Of a stretch of 64,000 bases of DNA, positions 1-8,701 are shown in pieces. The notes under the pieces were generated by a model, which was given only the letters and a program-made list of their open reading frames with translations, made no database searches and was not told the origin of the DNA. The DNA comes from Acinetobacter sp. BY419 (lineage in GTDB: Bacteria; Pseudomonadota; Gammaproteobacteria; Pseudomonadales; Moraxellaceae), in the NCBI RefSeq assembly GCF_019038395.1, contig NZ_JAGFXZ010000008.1, forward strand, positions 35,445 to 99,444, read 5' to 3'. Numbering within the stretch: position 1 is the first letter of the stretch; every line of letters starts with the position of its first letter. The translations under genes were made by a program, and so were the position numbers.

Positions 1-1738
1 TCGCCTGCCACTGGTTAAAACCATTGGTCTCGTATTGCAACAGGAAAGCCAGTTCCTGTTCAGAATAGTCAAAATCCAGATTCACCGGTGCAGAGAAATT
101 ACGCAGTAAGGACACCACCGGCCTTGCTGTAACACCGCTAAACTCGATTGTCGCTTCAGACTGATCAAACAGATACACCCCATCTTTGACGCCATTTTCA
201 AACAAGGCATCAGAATTCAGCTTCAGCTGCTCACCGGTTTTGGCATCAAACAGCGCCAAAGCCACTGGAATGGGTACCGCTTTTAGATTCGGATATTTAA
301 CATGATTTTTCAGGCTTTGCTTGAAGCTGAGACGATAGATTTGTGTCTCTATATCATATTCAGCTTTTGCTTCAAGTCTAGGCGTACCCGGCTGGTTATA
401 CCAGGTCAGGAAATTAGACAGATCTACACCTGAACCTGCTGTGAGTGCAGTTACCCAGTCTTCAACAGTGACCGCCTGACCATCATGACGGCGGAAATAC
501 TCATCGGTACCCTGGCGGAATTTTTCCTTACCCAGCAAGGTCGCCATCATGCGGTTAATTTCCGCGCCTTTTTCATACACGGTGGCAGTATAGAAGTTGT
601 TAATTTCCACAAAATGATCCGGGCGTGGTGGATGCGACAATGGTCCTGAATCTTCAGGGAACTGATGCGCTTTCAGAACCGCCACATCATCAATACGCTG
701 TACCGCCGCAGACTGTAAATCTTCCGAGAAAGACTGGTCACGGAACACCGTTAAGCCTTCTTTCAAACAAAGCTGGAACCAGTCACGGCAGGTAATCCGG
801 TTACCGGTCCAGTTATGGAAGTATTCATGCGCAATCACCGACTGTACCCGCATGATTGCGGCATCTGTGGTGTATTCTTCATCGGCAAGCACACATGAAG
901 TATTAAAGATATTCAAACCTTTATTTTCCATGGCACCCATATTGAATGCACTGGTCGCCACGATCATGTAATTGTCCAGATCATAGGGTAGACCATAATG
1001 ATCTTCATCCCAACGCATGGAATGTTTGAGGGCCTCCATGGCAATTTTGCATTTTGGAATATCTTTTTCTTCTGCATAGATTTCAAGGGCCACATTGCGG
1101 CCTTCTGACGTGACATACGAGTCCTTCATCACCGCCAGATCACCAATCACACAGGCAAACAAATAGCTCGGTTTTTTGGTTGGATCCTGCCACACGGCAT
1201 AGTGACGATTGGCATCTACTTCACCGGTTTCCAGCAGGTTACCATTCGCAAGCAGGACAGGATATTTCTTGTCTGCTTCTACCCGAGTCGTAAAGACCGA
1301 CAGCACGTCAGGGCGGTCCGGATAAAAAGTAATTTTACGGAAGCCTTCTGGTTCATTTTGGGTCACAAACAGATCTGAACTGGCCTGATACAGACCTTCC
1401 AGCATGGTATTGCTTTCCGGATGAATTTTAACCACAATTTCAAGCGAGACTTGATCAGGTGCATTGGCAATAACCAGTTGTTCAGCGTCCAGACTGTAGT
1501 CATTCGTAGTCAGTATTTGACCATTTAACTGAATCGATTGCAGCTCCAGATCCCGGCCAAGCAAGACCAGATCGCCAGCAGTTTGACGCTGCATTTGCAG
1601 TTTGCTGCTGACTAGACTGTGGTCACTGTAGACTTGAATATTCAGGTCGATAGAATCGACAACAAAGGAAGGCTTTTGATAGTCTTTTAAATAAATGGTT
1701 TGATCCGCTTCGATCACCGGGTTTGCCGCAATATTCAT
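1..1738 (-). CDS. pepN: Aminopeptidase N, N-terminal part (3' end beyond window edge)
   Basis: Zinc aminopeptidase of the M1 family, which removes N-terminal residues from peptides in the cytoplasm. The gene starts with ATG at 1738, behind an AGGACAG ribosome-binding site, and runs off the left edge, so about 579 codons of an expected 850-900 are present. The exopeptidase motif GAMEN lies near residue 266. The zinc site HEYFHNWTGN follows near residue 302, with the third ligand in CLKEGLTV about 18 residues later. This is the full catalytic signature, so the gene is probably functional. The next gene is divergent, so the 358-base gap to 2097 should hold both promoters. Function is secure; only the C-terminal part is unseen. 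Confidence 0.95.
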   Translation of the reverse strand, partial: MNIAANPVIEADQTIYLKDYQKPSFVVDSIDLNIQVYSDHSLVSSKLQMQRQTAGDLVLLGRDLELQSIQLNGQILTTNDYSLDAEQLVIANAPDQVSLEIVVKIHPESNTMLEGLYQASSDLFVTQNEPEGFRKITFYPDRPDVLSVFTTRVEADKKYPVLLANGNLLETGEVDANRHYAVWQDPTKKPSYLFACVIGDLAVMKDSYVTSEGRNVALEIYAEEKDIPKCKIAMEALKHSMRWDEDHYGLPYDLDNYMIVATSAFNMGAMENKGLNIFNTSCVLADEEYTTDAAIMRVQSVIAHEYFHNWTGNRITCRDWFQLCLKEGLTVFRDQSFSEDLQSAAVQRIDDVAVLKAHQFPEDSGPLSHPPRPDHFVEINNFYTATVYEKGAEINRMMATLLGKEKFRQGTDEYFRRHDGQAVTVEDWVTALTAGSGVDLSNFLTWYNQPGTPRLEAKAEYDIETQIYRLSFKQSLKNHVKYPNLKAVPIPVALALFDAKTGEQLKLNSDALFENGVKDGVYLFDQSEATIEFSGVTARPVVSLLRNFSAPVNLDFDYSEQELAFLLQYETNGFNQWQA

Positions 1739-2096
1739 GTCCTGTCCTAATCTTTTATCGTGTTCGACATTGTTCATGTCAAAATCATACGCCAAGTTTG
1801 AAACGCTGTCTGTGCATTTGTATTGTTAGATCTAATATGGGCATTGCGTGCACCACTTTCAATGCATTTTGCCTAATTGAGCAGCATTCCGCTCTATATA
1901 AGAAATATCTATGCCATAAAAACCATCGGGATCATCATTTCTTACATTTTTTATAAACTACTGATTCAAAAACATATAATTTTATTTTCTGACTACTGCA
2001 TAAATCTAGATTAAAAAACGAGCATGCTTCTTGCTACAGTTAAACTGTGTTTTCCACACTTCCAATGAAAAAATAATGATAACGATGAGGTGAGCC
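1739..2096. other. Divergent intergenic region, pepN / small gene
   Basis: This 358-base AT-rich gap lies between two divergent genes. The only clear signal is a good ribosome-binding site (GATGAGGTGA) just before the ATG at 2097. Promoters for both directions must be here, but I cannot pick out a convincing -35/-10 pair by eye. I see no RNA gene or convincing small ORF. Confidence 0.5.
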
Positions 2097-2354
2097 ATGT
2101 ATCTAAAACAGCATATTGTACGGATCGAAAATATCAAAACTTTGCAGATCTTGGACCAGGCCAATATTGACCATAAAGTGATTGCGCTCTTAATGAGCTG
2201 TGAAGGTATTCCGCTTCAGGCCCATGAAGTGACTGCCATTCTCAACACCTACGATGCACTGGGTACCAAAAAGGTCCCATCTAAAAAGGTTCAGGCCTTA
2301 ATTCACGCCAAACACCGTGGAGAGGCAGACGACACATTACCCTGCCCGGTTTAA
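2097..2354 (+). CDS. Small conserved-looking protein of unknown function (85 aa)
   Basis: I do not recognise this protein. The ORF has a strong ribosome-binding site (GAGGTGA, 5 bases before the ATG) and ends just before a good intrinsic terminator, so it looks like a real single-gene unit. The product is soluble and probably mostly helical, with no signal peptide or membrane segment. Residues 18-60 resemble a short helical bundle, followed by a lysine-rich stretch (GTKKVPSKKVQ) and a polar tail ending in CPV. The basic patch might suggest nucleic-acid or protein binding, but that is only inference. Confidence 0.7.
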   Translation: MYLKQHIVRIENIKTLQILDQANIDHKVIALLMSCEGIPLQAHEVTAILNTYDALGTKKVPSKKVQALIHAKHRGEADDTLPCPV

Positions 2355-2381
2355 AAATCGCCAGTTCATGTTTTTAAAATC

Positions 2382-2408
2382 AGAGCTACTTCGGTAGCTC
2401 TTTCCTGT
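2382..2408 (+). terminator. Intrinsic terminator after the 85-aa gene
   Basis: A perfect 8-bp stem AGAGCTAC/GTAGCTCT closes on a very stable TTCG tetraloop and is followed by TTTCC. It lies 28 bases after the stop of the small gene. Confidence 0.8.
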
Positions 2409-2474
2409 TTGTGGGGCTGTTTTTGATTTAGAAAAATTGCACCCATCCACTACGTTTGCCTCGCATCAGCCGTG

Positions 2475-2480
2475 TATAAT
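2475..2480 (+). promoter_or_regulatory. Candidate -10 box for the zinc-ribbon gene
   Basis: A perfect TATAAT lies 34 bases before the preferred ATG at 2515. No good -35 is visible at 17 bases, only a TTTGCC about 14 bases upstream. Its main value is that it argues against the upstream TTG start at 2437. Confidence 0.35.
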
Positions 2481-2514
2481 CAAATGCCCGTCCATTCTAG
2501 AGTTGCTCGCGACC

Positions 2515-3675
2515 ATGGTATTCAGTGTTCTGCAAAAACAGCTTGACGAAAGCACCCACTGCCCGCTGTGTAAAGCATCGATGTATTGGATTGAGGCAGA
2601 ACAATATGATCAGGACGTGAGCTATCATGAATGTAGCCATTGCCAGCATCAGCTTTATTCAGATCAAAAACATAACTGTTATTGCGAACAATGTCTGGCA
2701 CAGCGTAAACGCATGCTCAAGGAAGTCCGTTTACAGGAAAACCGTCAATATCATAAAAAACAGGATCGACCAGTTCTTGAGCTGAACCAGCTCAGTTTTA
2801 TCAATAAACTGTTTTTACTTTCGGTTCTGGATGAACAAGTTCAGGAATATAGCCAGCACCGCGAATATATTGACTGGCATCAAATTCGATATTATTCCAT
2901 CAGTCCAAATTATCTGTTCCAACATGGTCTGGTGAAAAGCCTGATCCGGGATCAGGTGCTAATTCCCAAAGATGTCCAGCAGGAAAACCAGCACTATTAT
3001 ATTAATGTGCGTCTGGATGGCTATTCTGAACCGACCCTGTTCAGTATTACCCAGCAGCTGCGGCATTGGTTTTATCAAAACCTGAGTCAAGGTGTGCCCT
3101 TTAAAAGTGCAGATGAAGTCAAAGATGCACTCTACTGCCTGTTGTATGAAGAAATCATTCAGTTTGCTCAATTCTATTGCCGTAGCTGGAATGTGCAGAT
3201 TGCCGGAAATCAGAGTTTTCAGACTTTTTGTTATCGTCTTTTAGATGTATTGGCCGTGGGACAGATTTATTATCTGGTGCAGACCGGACTGGAATATCTG
3301 TACAAACAAAAAGCTCTTAAGCCACGCAATGAAAATTTCATTAATACCAATCTGCTGAAAAAAACCTTGCAGCAGTACCGGGAACGTTCCGTCACCGAGA
3401 AATGGGAAACCTCTACTCTGCCGCGCCCACCTCAACTGGCATTTAGCAAGATGAGCGAAATCCTGTTTTACCGTTTTCTGGGCTATGATGAAAATATCTT
3501 CTTTCAGCCGGTCTGGCGTTCGTGGCATAAGATCGAACCTCGTCTGAAATTTTATTCCCAGAAGCGCTGCATGCACTGCGGTTCACAAGAACTTTCGGTA
3601 GATTATGATGCCAGTGACTATGTCAGCCTGTTCTGTCGTAGCTGCAAGCATCAAGATCATTATTTTACCCGCTGA
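2515..3675 (+). CDS. Unknown protein with zinc ribbons at both ends (386 aa)
   Basis: I do not recognise a family. The N-terminus has CPLC, then CSHC, then CYCEQC (about residues 16-58), which looks like one or two zinc ribbons. The C-terminus has a second CMHC...CRSC ribbon (about residues 360-380). The roughly 300 residues between are helix-rich with many aromatic and Gln residues; there is no signal peptide. The paired CxxC motifs suggest a DNA/RNA-binding or scaffolding protein, which is inference. The start is uncertain. A TTG at 2437 would add 26 residues, but a TATAAT box at 2475-2480 would place transcription start near 2487, so the ATG at 2515 is preferred. The ribosome-binding site is weak. 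Confidence 0.7.
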   Translation: MVFSVLQKQLDESTHCPLCKASMYWIEAEQYDQDVSYHECSHCQHQLYSDQKHNCYCEQCLAQRKRMLKEVRLQENRQYHKKQDRPVLELNQLSFINKLFLLSVLDEQVQEYSQHREYIDWHQIRYYSISPNYLFQHGLVKSLIRDQVLIPKDVQQENQHYYINVRLDGYSEPTLFSITQQLRHWFYQNLSQGVPFKSADEVKDALYCLLYEEIIQFAQFYCRSWNVQIAGNQSFQTFCYRLLDVLAVGQIYYLVQTGLEYLYKQKALKPRNENFINTNLLKKTLQQYRERSVTEKWETSTLPRPPQLAFSKMSEILFYRFLGYDENIFFQPVWRSWHKIEPRLKFYSQKRCMHCGSQELSVDYDASDYVSLFCRSCKHQDHYFTR

Positions 3676-3712
3676 CCGAATATAACGAATCTTTCTCTTA
3701 TTCTAAATAACC

Positions 3713-4555
3713 ATGATGACGACTTCGATGCAAGCATTACAGCAAACGCTTCTGGACCAGATCTGTGAGGCCTGGTTAAAACTCCAGCAACAGCAGCCAT
3801 TGGTGCATATCATGACCAATACTGTGGCCAGCAATTATGTGGCCAATATTGTACTGGCCGCCCATGCGTCTCCGGCCATGATCGACAATCCGTTTGAAGC
3901 TGAAAGTTTTGCCAAGATTGCAGCAGCAATCAGTCTGAATCTGGGGACACCGACGGCAGAGCAGGTACAGGCGATGCAGATTGCTGCGGAAACTGCACAT
4001 CAGCTGCAAAAACCCTGGGTGCTTGATCCGGTGGGTTATGGCACAGTTCTGCACTGGCGTTCTGGTGCCGTAGATCAACTCATGCATTCCCATCCTGCGA
4101 TTTTACGGGGCAATGCCTCTGAAATTGGAGCTTTGGCCGGCAAGCAGATCGAATCAAAAGGTGTGGACAGCACGGTAGACAGTGCGGATGTGTATCTACA
4201 GGCTCAAAGTTTGCTGGATCATTGTGAATGCATCGCAATCTCCGGCGAATCCGATTACATAATTTCAAAAGAATATCCTGTGATACAGGTATCGGGAGGC
4301 TCTGCTTTACAACCACGTATCACGGCGATGGGATGTGCGCTTGGTGCGCTGATTGCTGCCTATAGTGCGGTGACTTCCCCCGCCCTTGCTGCATTAACCG
4401 CACATGTACATTTTGCAATTGCCGGTCAATTGGCATTTGAGCGTGCACAACAGTTAGGCAGTTTTAATGTCGCTTTTCTGGATGAAATACATCAGCTCAA
4501 TACTGAAACAATTCGACAGTACGCCAACTTTAAAATTCTGCCGGATTCCATTTAG
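3713..4555 (+). CDS. thiM: Hydroxyethylthiazole kinase
   Basis: Phosphorylates 4-methyl-5-(2-hydroxyethyl)thiazole for salvage into thiamine. At 280 residues it is slightly longer than the usual 260-275. Family landmarks occur in order: MTNTVASNYVANIVL near residue 36, a conserved INLGTP-like block (SLNLGTP), VLDPVGYG near residue 103, NASEIGALAG, GESDYI, and the ITAMGCALGALIAAY nucleotide/catalytic loop with its conserved Cys near residue 206. The start lies 38 bases after the previous gene. Two tandem ATG codons and a downstream ATG make the exact N-terminus uncertain. No other thiamine gene and no TPP riboswitch is visible beside it. Confidence 0.9.
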   Translation: MMTTSMQALQQTLLDQICEAWLKLQQQQPLVHIMTNTVASNYVANIVLAAHASPAMIDNPFEAESFAKIAAAISLNLGTPTAEQVQAMQIAAETAHQLQKPWVLDPVGYGTVLHWRSGAVDQLMHSHPAILRGNASEIGALAGKQIESKGVDSTVDSADVYLQAQSLLDHCECIAISGESDYIISKEYPVIQVSGGSALQPRITAMGCALGALIAAYSAVTSPALAALTAHVHFAIAGQLAFERAQQLGSFNVAFLDEIHQLNTETIRQYANFKILPDSI

Positions 4556-4572
4556 TTTACTGTTTGCTTCAC

Positions 4573-4618
4573 GGGGTGTTTGTTCACTTCAATAGGTAAA
4601 CACCCCTATTTAGATTTG
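4573..4618 (+). terminator. Probable terminator of thiM
   Basis: A 9-bp perfect inverted repeat, GGGGTGTTT (4573-4581) and AAACACCCC (4598-4606), has a 16-base loop and is followed by a T-rich tract (TATTTAGATTT). It begins 18 bases after the thiM stop. Confidence 0.6.
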
Positions 4619-5068
4619 TCCTGCTCACTTGTTGGGTGGAGGTGTCTATAGATGTTTCTCTCTGAATCCTCTCCAGAATCATTTTGAAAAGCACTCTGCC
4701 AGATTGTTTCAGCTTCATGCAATTTATCTAGTGATTTCCATAGAAACTATTTCCGCTTCAATTGAAATATTTTTGCATACGACCAATTCAGTTCATGTGA
4801 ATTGTAATTTAATTATCTGCCAACATCTAAATGCTACTTTTAAGTTTTGATTAACAGGCCATATAGATCGATATCTAGCGCCTGATCTAGCCTATTTCAT
4901 AGATGATTTGGCTGTTTTGACTTCAAAATCTCAGTGTATTACCAAGATATTCCGCCCAATCTAGAACATGAATGATAGTATGAATAGACCAATAAAAATC
5001 AGTTCAAACAATGCGCTAACTTTATTTTCCTAAGTTTTTTAATGAACCAGATTCAACAGACATGCATT
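4619..5068. other. Gene-free AT-rich spacer between convergent genes
   Basis: About 450 bases lie between the thiM terminator and the terminator of the facing TerC/CBS gene. One 73-codon reading frame (4629-4850, TTG start, no ribosome-binding site, unusual composition) is probably chance. I see no RNA gene, repeat or mobile-element end. Confidence 0.5.
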
Positions 5069-5104
5069 AAAAAAGCCAGCTACCACTAGAGCAACTGACT
5101 TTTA
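5069..5104 (-). terminator. Intrinsic terminator of the TerC/CBS gene
   Basis: Read on the minus strand, an 8-bp stem AGTCAGTT/AGCTGGCT (two G-U pairs; plus-strand arms 5093-5100 and 5074-5081) is followed by TTTTTT. It lies 35-70 bases after the stop at 5139. Confidence 0.7.
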
Positions 5105-5138
5105 AAATTTGAACAAAGAAAATATTTAAAACAATAGT

Positions 5139-6662
5139 TTAAGCCGCGTAATGAATACTCACCGACTTGATACGATTGCTTTCGACTTCAGTGACTTTGA
5201 ACTGCACGCCTTGATAATTTAACTCGGTACCTACTTCAACCGTACTGTTAGTCTTGTCCAGAATCAAACCTGCAACACTGATATAACCCGCATCTTCATC
5301 AATCAGATCAATCATGCCAAGCTCAAGCTCAAGCTGATACAGGTCTAACATGCCCGATGCGATCCAGTGCGTATCATCGACTCTCATCAGATCCAGCTGT
5401 TCATCTGCATCAGGGAATTCACCAGCAATCGCTTCAAACACGTCTAGCGGTGAAATCAGACCCTGCACATTACCAAACTCGTCACTGACCAAAACCAAAG
5501 AACCTTTAGAGGTACGCAAGGTATTGATTGCATCAATAACTTTCATTTTTTCAAAGATATAAATCGGACGATGACGTTTGATCAGCGCTTTTAACTCTTC
5601 CGGCTCTTCCAGCACATCCAGTAATTCCTTGGCACGTACTATGCTAATCACCTTATCCAGGCTACCGCGACATACCGGGAACAGGCTGTGTGGAACGGAA
5701 AGAATTTTTTCCCGGATCTGTTCTGGGCTATCTTCCAGATCGACCCATGAAATCTGACCACGCGGCGTCATGATCGAAGCGACTGAACGCTCTGCAAGGG
5801 TAAGAACCCCCCCAATCATATAGCGCTCTTCATCTGCAAAGGCTTCTTGTGCTTCATTATTTTGAATATCAGTCGTCTCCAGCTTGCCACCCATTAATTT
5901 CAGGATGGAGTCAGCCGTACGATGACGCAAAGGAATCTTGGATTCATGTTTTGCTGCATTACGCTGACCGAACTGGTTGAATGCTTCGATCAAGATCGCG
6001 ACACCAATACCCGAGTAGATATAGCCTTTTGGAATATGGAAACCAAAACCTTCTGCAATCAGACTGATACCAATCAAAAGCAGGAAGCTCAAACACAGAA
6101 TGACCACGGTTGGATGGCGGTTCACAAAGCTGGTCAATGATTTCGACGCCAGTAGCATTACGCCCATCGCAACAATCATTGCAACCATCATGACGTAAAT
6201 ATTGTCGACCATACCAATTGCGGTAATCACTGAATCTAAAGAGAAAACAGCATCTAAAACAACAATTTGAGCAACAACAGCAGTGAAGCTTGCATAAACC
6301 ACCTTGGTAGTCAGTTTGACTTCAGGCTTACCTTCTATCTTTTCATGCAACTCAGTAACAGCCTTATACACCAGGAACAAGCCACCAAATAACAGGATCA
6401 GGTCCCGACCGGAGAAGGTCCAGTCAAATAGGGTAATCAAGGGTTGAGTCAAGGTGACTAGCCAGGCAATAGCAAATAACAGTCCCAGACGCATGAATAA
6501 TGCAAGTGAAAGACCGATGACACGGGCTTTATCACGTTGTTCAGGAGGAAGTTTTTCAGCCAGAATGGCAATAAAGACTAGGTTATCAATACCTAAAACA
6601 ATTTCAAGAATAATAAGAGTAATTAAACTTACCCAGATTCCGGGATCTAATAAAAATTCCAT
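5139..6662 (-). CDS. yoaE: TerC-family membrane protein with CBS and CorC/HlyC domains
   Basis: A 507-residue inner-membrane protein. Residues 1-240 form a TerC-like module with about seven membrane helices; the family signature [13 protein letters not shown], with its acidic residues in a membrane helix, is near residue 20. A CBS pair follows (about residues 290-415), with a CorC/HlyC C-terminal domain (about 425-505). This architecture and the N-terminus closely match E. coli YoaE. TerC relatives are linked to metal-ion export or metal loading of secreted proteins; the exact substrate of this branch is not established. A small hairpin sits over its ribosome-binding site (see 6670-6686). It is a single-gene unit with its own terminator. 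Confidence 0.88.
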   Translation of the reverse strand: MEFLLDPGIWVSLITLIILEIVLGIDNLVFIAILAEKLPPEQRDKARVIGLSLALFMRLGLLFAIAWLVTLTQPLITLFDWTFSGRDLILLFGGLFLVYKAVTELHEKIEGKPEVKLTTKVVYASFTAVVAQIVVLDAVFSLDSVITAIGMVDNIYVMMVAMIVAMGVMLLASKSLTSFVNRHPTVVILCLSFLLLIGISLIAEGFGFHIPKGYIYSGIGVAILIEAFNQFGQRNAAKHESKIPLRHRTADSILKLMGGKLETTDIQNNEAQEAFADEERYMIGGVLTLAERSVASIMTPRGQISWVDLEDSPEQIREKILSVPHSLFPVCRGSLDKVISIVRAKELLDVLEEPEELKALIKRHRPIYIFEKMKVIDAINTLRTSKGSLVLVSDEFGNVQGLISPLDVFEAIAGEFPDADEQLDLMRVDDTHWIASGMLDLYQLELELGMIDLIDEDAGYISVAGLILDKTNSTVEVGTELNYQGVQFKVTEVESNRIKSVSIHYAA

Positions 6663-6669
6663 TAGAGAA

Positions 6670-6686
6670 TTACCCCGTTCGAGTAA
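6670..6686 (-). promoter_or_regulatory. Hairpin over the ribosome-binding site of the TerC/CBS gene
   Basis: On the minus strand TTACTC-GAACG-GGGTAA can fold into a 6-bp hairpin including one G-T pair. Its 3' arm contains the GGGG that serves as ribosome-binding site 10 bases before the ATG at 6662. This could make translation conditional, which is inference. I could not fit the bases to the manganese-sensing yybP-ykoY consensus. Confidence 0.35.
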
Positions 6687-7406
6687 GCTAGAAATAGAGA
6701 TGGAAGATCAACGCACGGCGAGGGATCCATTAAATTTAACCTGTGTAACTTAAGACCATTCCATTATGCATAAACTGAGTATTTTGTAATGTATTAATTT
6801 ACAAAAAAATTACATGATCATGATTTCGTTAAGGCTTTTACAAATGACCAAGTTGATGCTGAAACTGATTAGATCCAATTTTTCCTATATAAACTGTCTA
6901 ATTTAATTAAGAATAAGCAGCAGTTCGCTTTCAATTGTCCCTATATTTTTAAGGTCACTTAAAAATGAAAGGATAAAATATTTTTTATTGAAAGAACAAT
7001 CACTTAAAAATATAGCTTCGAATGTTAACTTACTATATTCATAAAAAACCACTCCATAGCCGCATAGAGCCTAAATAACTTAATTTATTAAAATACAATG
7101 ATTTTTATTAAATAATACTTAAACAGTGTGAATTAAGAATAAAAAAGTGTCTTGTGAAGCGTTTCTACTCGCTCATACAGCATGAAGAATTAAATTTATA
7201 CAAAATGTTATCGCCTTTCATCTGATTTAAAAAAGCAATCGCCGCGCCTGATAAGGGCTCGCAGGCAGAGCTGATCAATATTTGAGGCTGTTAAGCAAAA
7301 CTAAAAAGTGTCAAACCCCTAACATTTTCAAAATAAAGGTTGAAACATGCATAAACTTTTTCATAAAATGAACGGGCCCTAGAAAAATAAATACAAGGAA
7401 CATTTC
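6687..7406. other. Long divergent intergenic region
   Basis: About 720 bases of very AT-rich DNA lie between the TerC/CBS gene and the MarR gene. The region holds a 13-bp inverted repeat (6941-7015, listed separately). It also holds a locally GC-richer patch around 7230-7285 with a short GCCTG/CAGGC stem. No convincing coding frame was found, and promoters for both genes are expected here. Its length relative to the rest of the window makes an unannotated small RNA possible. Confidence 0.45.
6941..7015. repeat. Inverted repeat, 13-bp arms
   Basis: CTATATTTTTAAG at 6941-6953 is perfectly complementary to CTTAAAAATATAG at 7003-7015, with 49 bases between. The 11-mer CACTTAAAAAT also occurs twice in direct orientation (6956-6966 and 7001-7011). 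This could be an operator pair, part of a structured RNA, or the ends of a tiny decayed element. Confidence 0.6.
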
Positions 7407-7871
7407 ATGACTAAGAAATATGCAAAATTTTTGCCGTGTACGGAAGAATTTAATTTAGAAAACTTCCCATATTATTGGGTGACTCAGGTTCATGCTCAAT
7501 ACGTCCTTAATGTCGATCATGCACTAAAAAAGTATGGTGTCGACAATTCCCGTCGCCGCATCCTTCTTGCCTTAAGAACCAAACCGCATGCCAGTGTTTC
7601 TGACTTATCAGAGATGGTTGTCTCTAAAATGTCGACCACGACTAAAATTGTTTACCGCTTAAAAGATGAAGGTCTGGTTGAAACTTATTCATGTGAGGAT
7701 GATGCACGGATTACCCGGGTAATTTTGACCGAAAAAGGTACGCAAATGACACATAAGATCAATGATCTGACCAATATCGTACTGGAACAGTCATTTGACG
7801 GCCTGACGCCTTTGCAAATTGAAAAAACCATGGAAAGTTTACGTCATATTTTTAAAAATTTAGCTCGTTAA
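7407..7871 (+). CDS. MarR-family transcriptional regulator
   Basis: A 154-residue winged-helix regulator of normal MarR length. The DNA-binding region (about residues 45-110) shows the recognition helix in VSKMSTTTKIVYRLKDEGLV and the wing around CEDDARITRVILTEKG, a variant of the family DxRD signature. The dimerisation helices are at both ends. Family members repress efflux, stress or aromatic-catabolism genes and are released by small ligands. The target is unknown, and the neighbouring long spacer may contain its operator. An AAGGA ribosome-binding site precedes the ATG. Confidence 0.85.
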   Translation: MTKKYAKFLPCTEEFNLENFPYYWVTQVHAQYVLNVDHALKKYGVDNSRRRILLALRTKPHASVSDLSEMVVSKMSTTTKIVYRLKDEGLVETYSCEDDARITRVILTEKGTQMTHKINDLTNIVLEQSFDGLTPLQIEKTMESLRHIFKNLAR

Positions 7872-7900
7872 GAGTCTTATTTTTTTAGTTTAAATAGATG

Positions 7901-7941
7901 CTGGCGAATTGATACATACTTAATAATAAATAATTCGCCAG
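7901..7941. repeat. Perfect 10-bp inverted repeat between convergent genes
   Basis: CTGGCGAATT (7901-7910) and AATTCGCCAG (7932-7941) are separated by 21 AT-rich bases. The repeat lies between the MarR stop and the SRAP-gene stop. It is not followed by a T-tract in either direction, so it may be a transcript-stabilising hairpin rather than a classical terminator. Confidence 0.6.
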
Positions 7942-7947
7942 AGCTTT

Positions 7948-8610
7948 CTAAGAATCAAAAAAGTTCAGTTGCGGACTGACTTTTTTGATTTTTTCTTTAG
8001 GTACATGTGAACATTCAAACTCTTCTACCGGAAAGCCCTCTACAAAGCTGCGAATATCCGGATGACTCAGCGTCAACCATTCTTGCAGTTGCTCCTGAGG
8101 AATTATAATTACCGAACGTTTGATATTACCCGGCTCATGAAATTCTTTCATCATGGGATGGTCAATTGCGTCCATGGTAATCATGCTGGCAGATCGTACA
8201 ATTTCTCCTCGTACCCGTGCAATCTCATATACGGCTGCAATAAAAGTCGCTTGCCCATCTTTACGCCTTACACCCCAGCGCTGTGATTTATTGTCAAAAT
8301 ATTTGGACTCATAAAATTCGGATACCGGAATAACACCAAAATGGCATTTGGCCGTGGCCTCAGCAAAGCTAGGCTTTTGAAGTAAAGTCTCATTTCTGGC
8401 GTTATAGGTCTTAGTACCAATACTTTTATCTTCTGCCCATTTCGGAATAAGGCCAAAATTCACGGACCGCCATTCCAGTCCCTGGACTGAGTGGAATAAA
8501 AGCGGTGTGGCGTAATTGGGATAGACCTCTTCTGGATATTCAAAAGAAATTTCTGGCAATCCCAGATTATGCAACTGTTCTTGGGTTAAAGGTTTAAAGT
8601 TGGCACACAT
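7948..8610 (-). CDS. SRAP-domain protein (abasic-site crosslinking, YedK/HMCES type)
   Basis: A 220-residue SRAP (SOS-response-associated peptidase) protein. Relatives covalently trap abasic sites in single-stranded DNA through Cys2. Here the protein begins M-C-A-N, giving the catalytic Cys after Met removal. The conserved Asn lies in YNARNET (near residue 70), the Glu in VSEFYES (near 99) and the His in DHPMMKEFHEP (near 150). The region after that His departs from the usual HHRMP form. A ten-residue stretch rich in hydrophobic and basic residues near the end is encoded over the facing gene's terminator. Likely monocistronic. Confidence 0.9.
   Translation of the reverse strand: MCANFKPLTQEQLHNLGLPEISFEYPEEVYPNYATPLLFHSVQGLEWRSVNFGLIPKWAEDKSIGTKTYNARNETLLQKPSFAEATAKCHFGVIPVSEFYESKYFDNKSQRWGVRRKDGQATFIAAVYEIARVRGEIVRSASMITMDAIDHPMMKEFHEPGNIKRSVIIIPQEQLQEWLTLSHPDIRSFVEGFPVEEFECSHVPKEKIKKVSPQLNFFDS
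7957..7994 (+). terminator. Terminator of the MarR gene embedded in the SRAP gene 3' end
   Basis: AAAAAAG and CTTTTTT flank a TCAGT-TGCGG-ACTGA hairpin with one bulged T, followed by GATTTTTT. It is a good plus-strand terminator. It overlaps the last codons of the gene on the other strand (K-K-V-S-P-Q-L-N-F-F), so the same bases both encode protein and stop the facing transcript. Confidence 0.65.
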
Positions 8611-8701
8611 GGCTCATACATGTAAATCATTCATCTATGAGATTATACGTGCTACCAAGTTTTAGCCTGTAGTATTTCTATAGTTCTAAACATCTTGATT
8701 G

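Noticed and set aside
3676..3712. TPP riboswitch before thiM
   Set aside because: The gap is only 37 bases, too short, and no such fold was seen upstream.
4629..4850. 73-codon ORF after thiM
   Set aside because: TTG start, no ribosome-binding site, Cys/His-rich and low-quality composition, between two terminators.
6663..6760. yybP-ykoY (manganese) riboswitch before the TerC/CBS gene
   Set aside because: I could not match the conserved loops by eye; only a small hairpin over the ribosome-binding site is clear.
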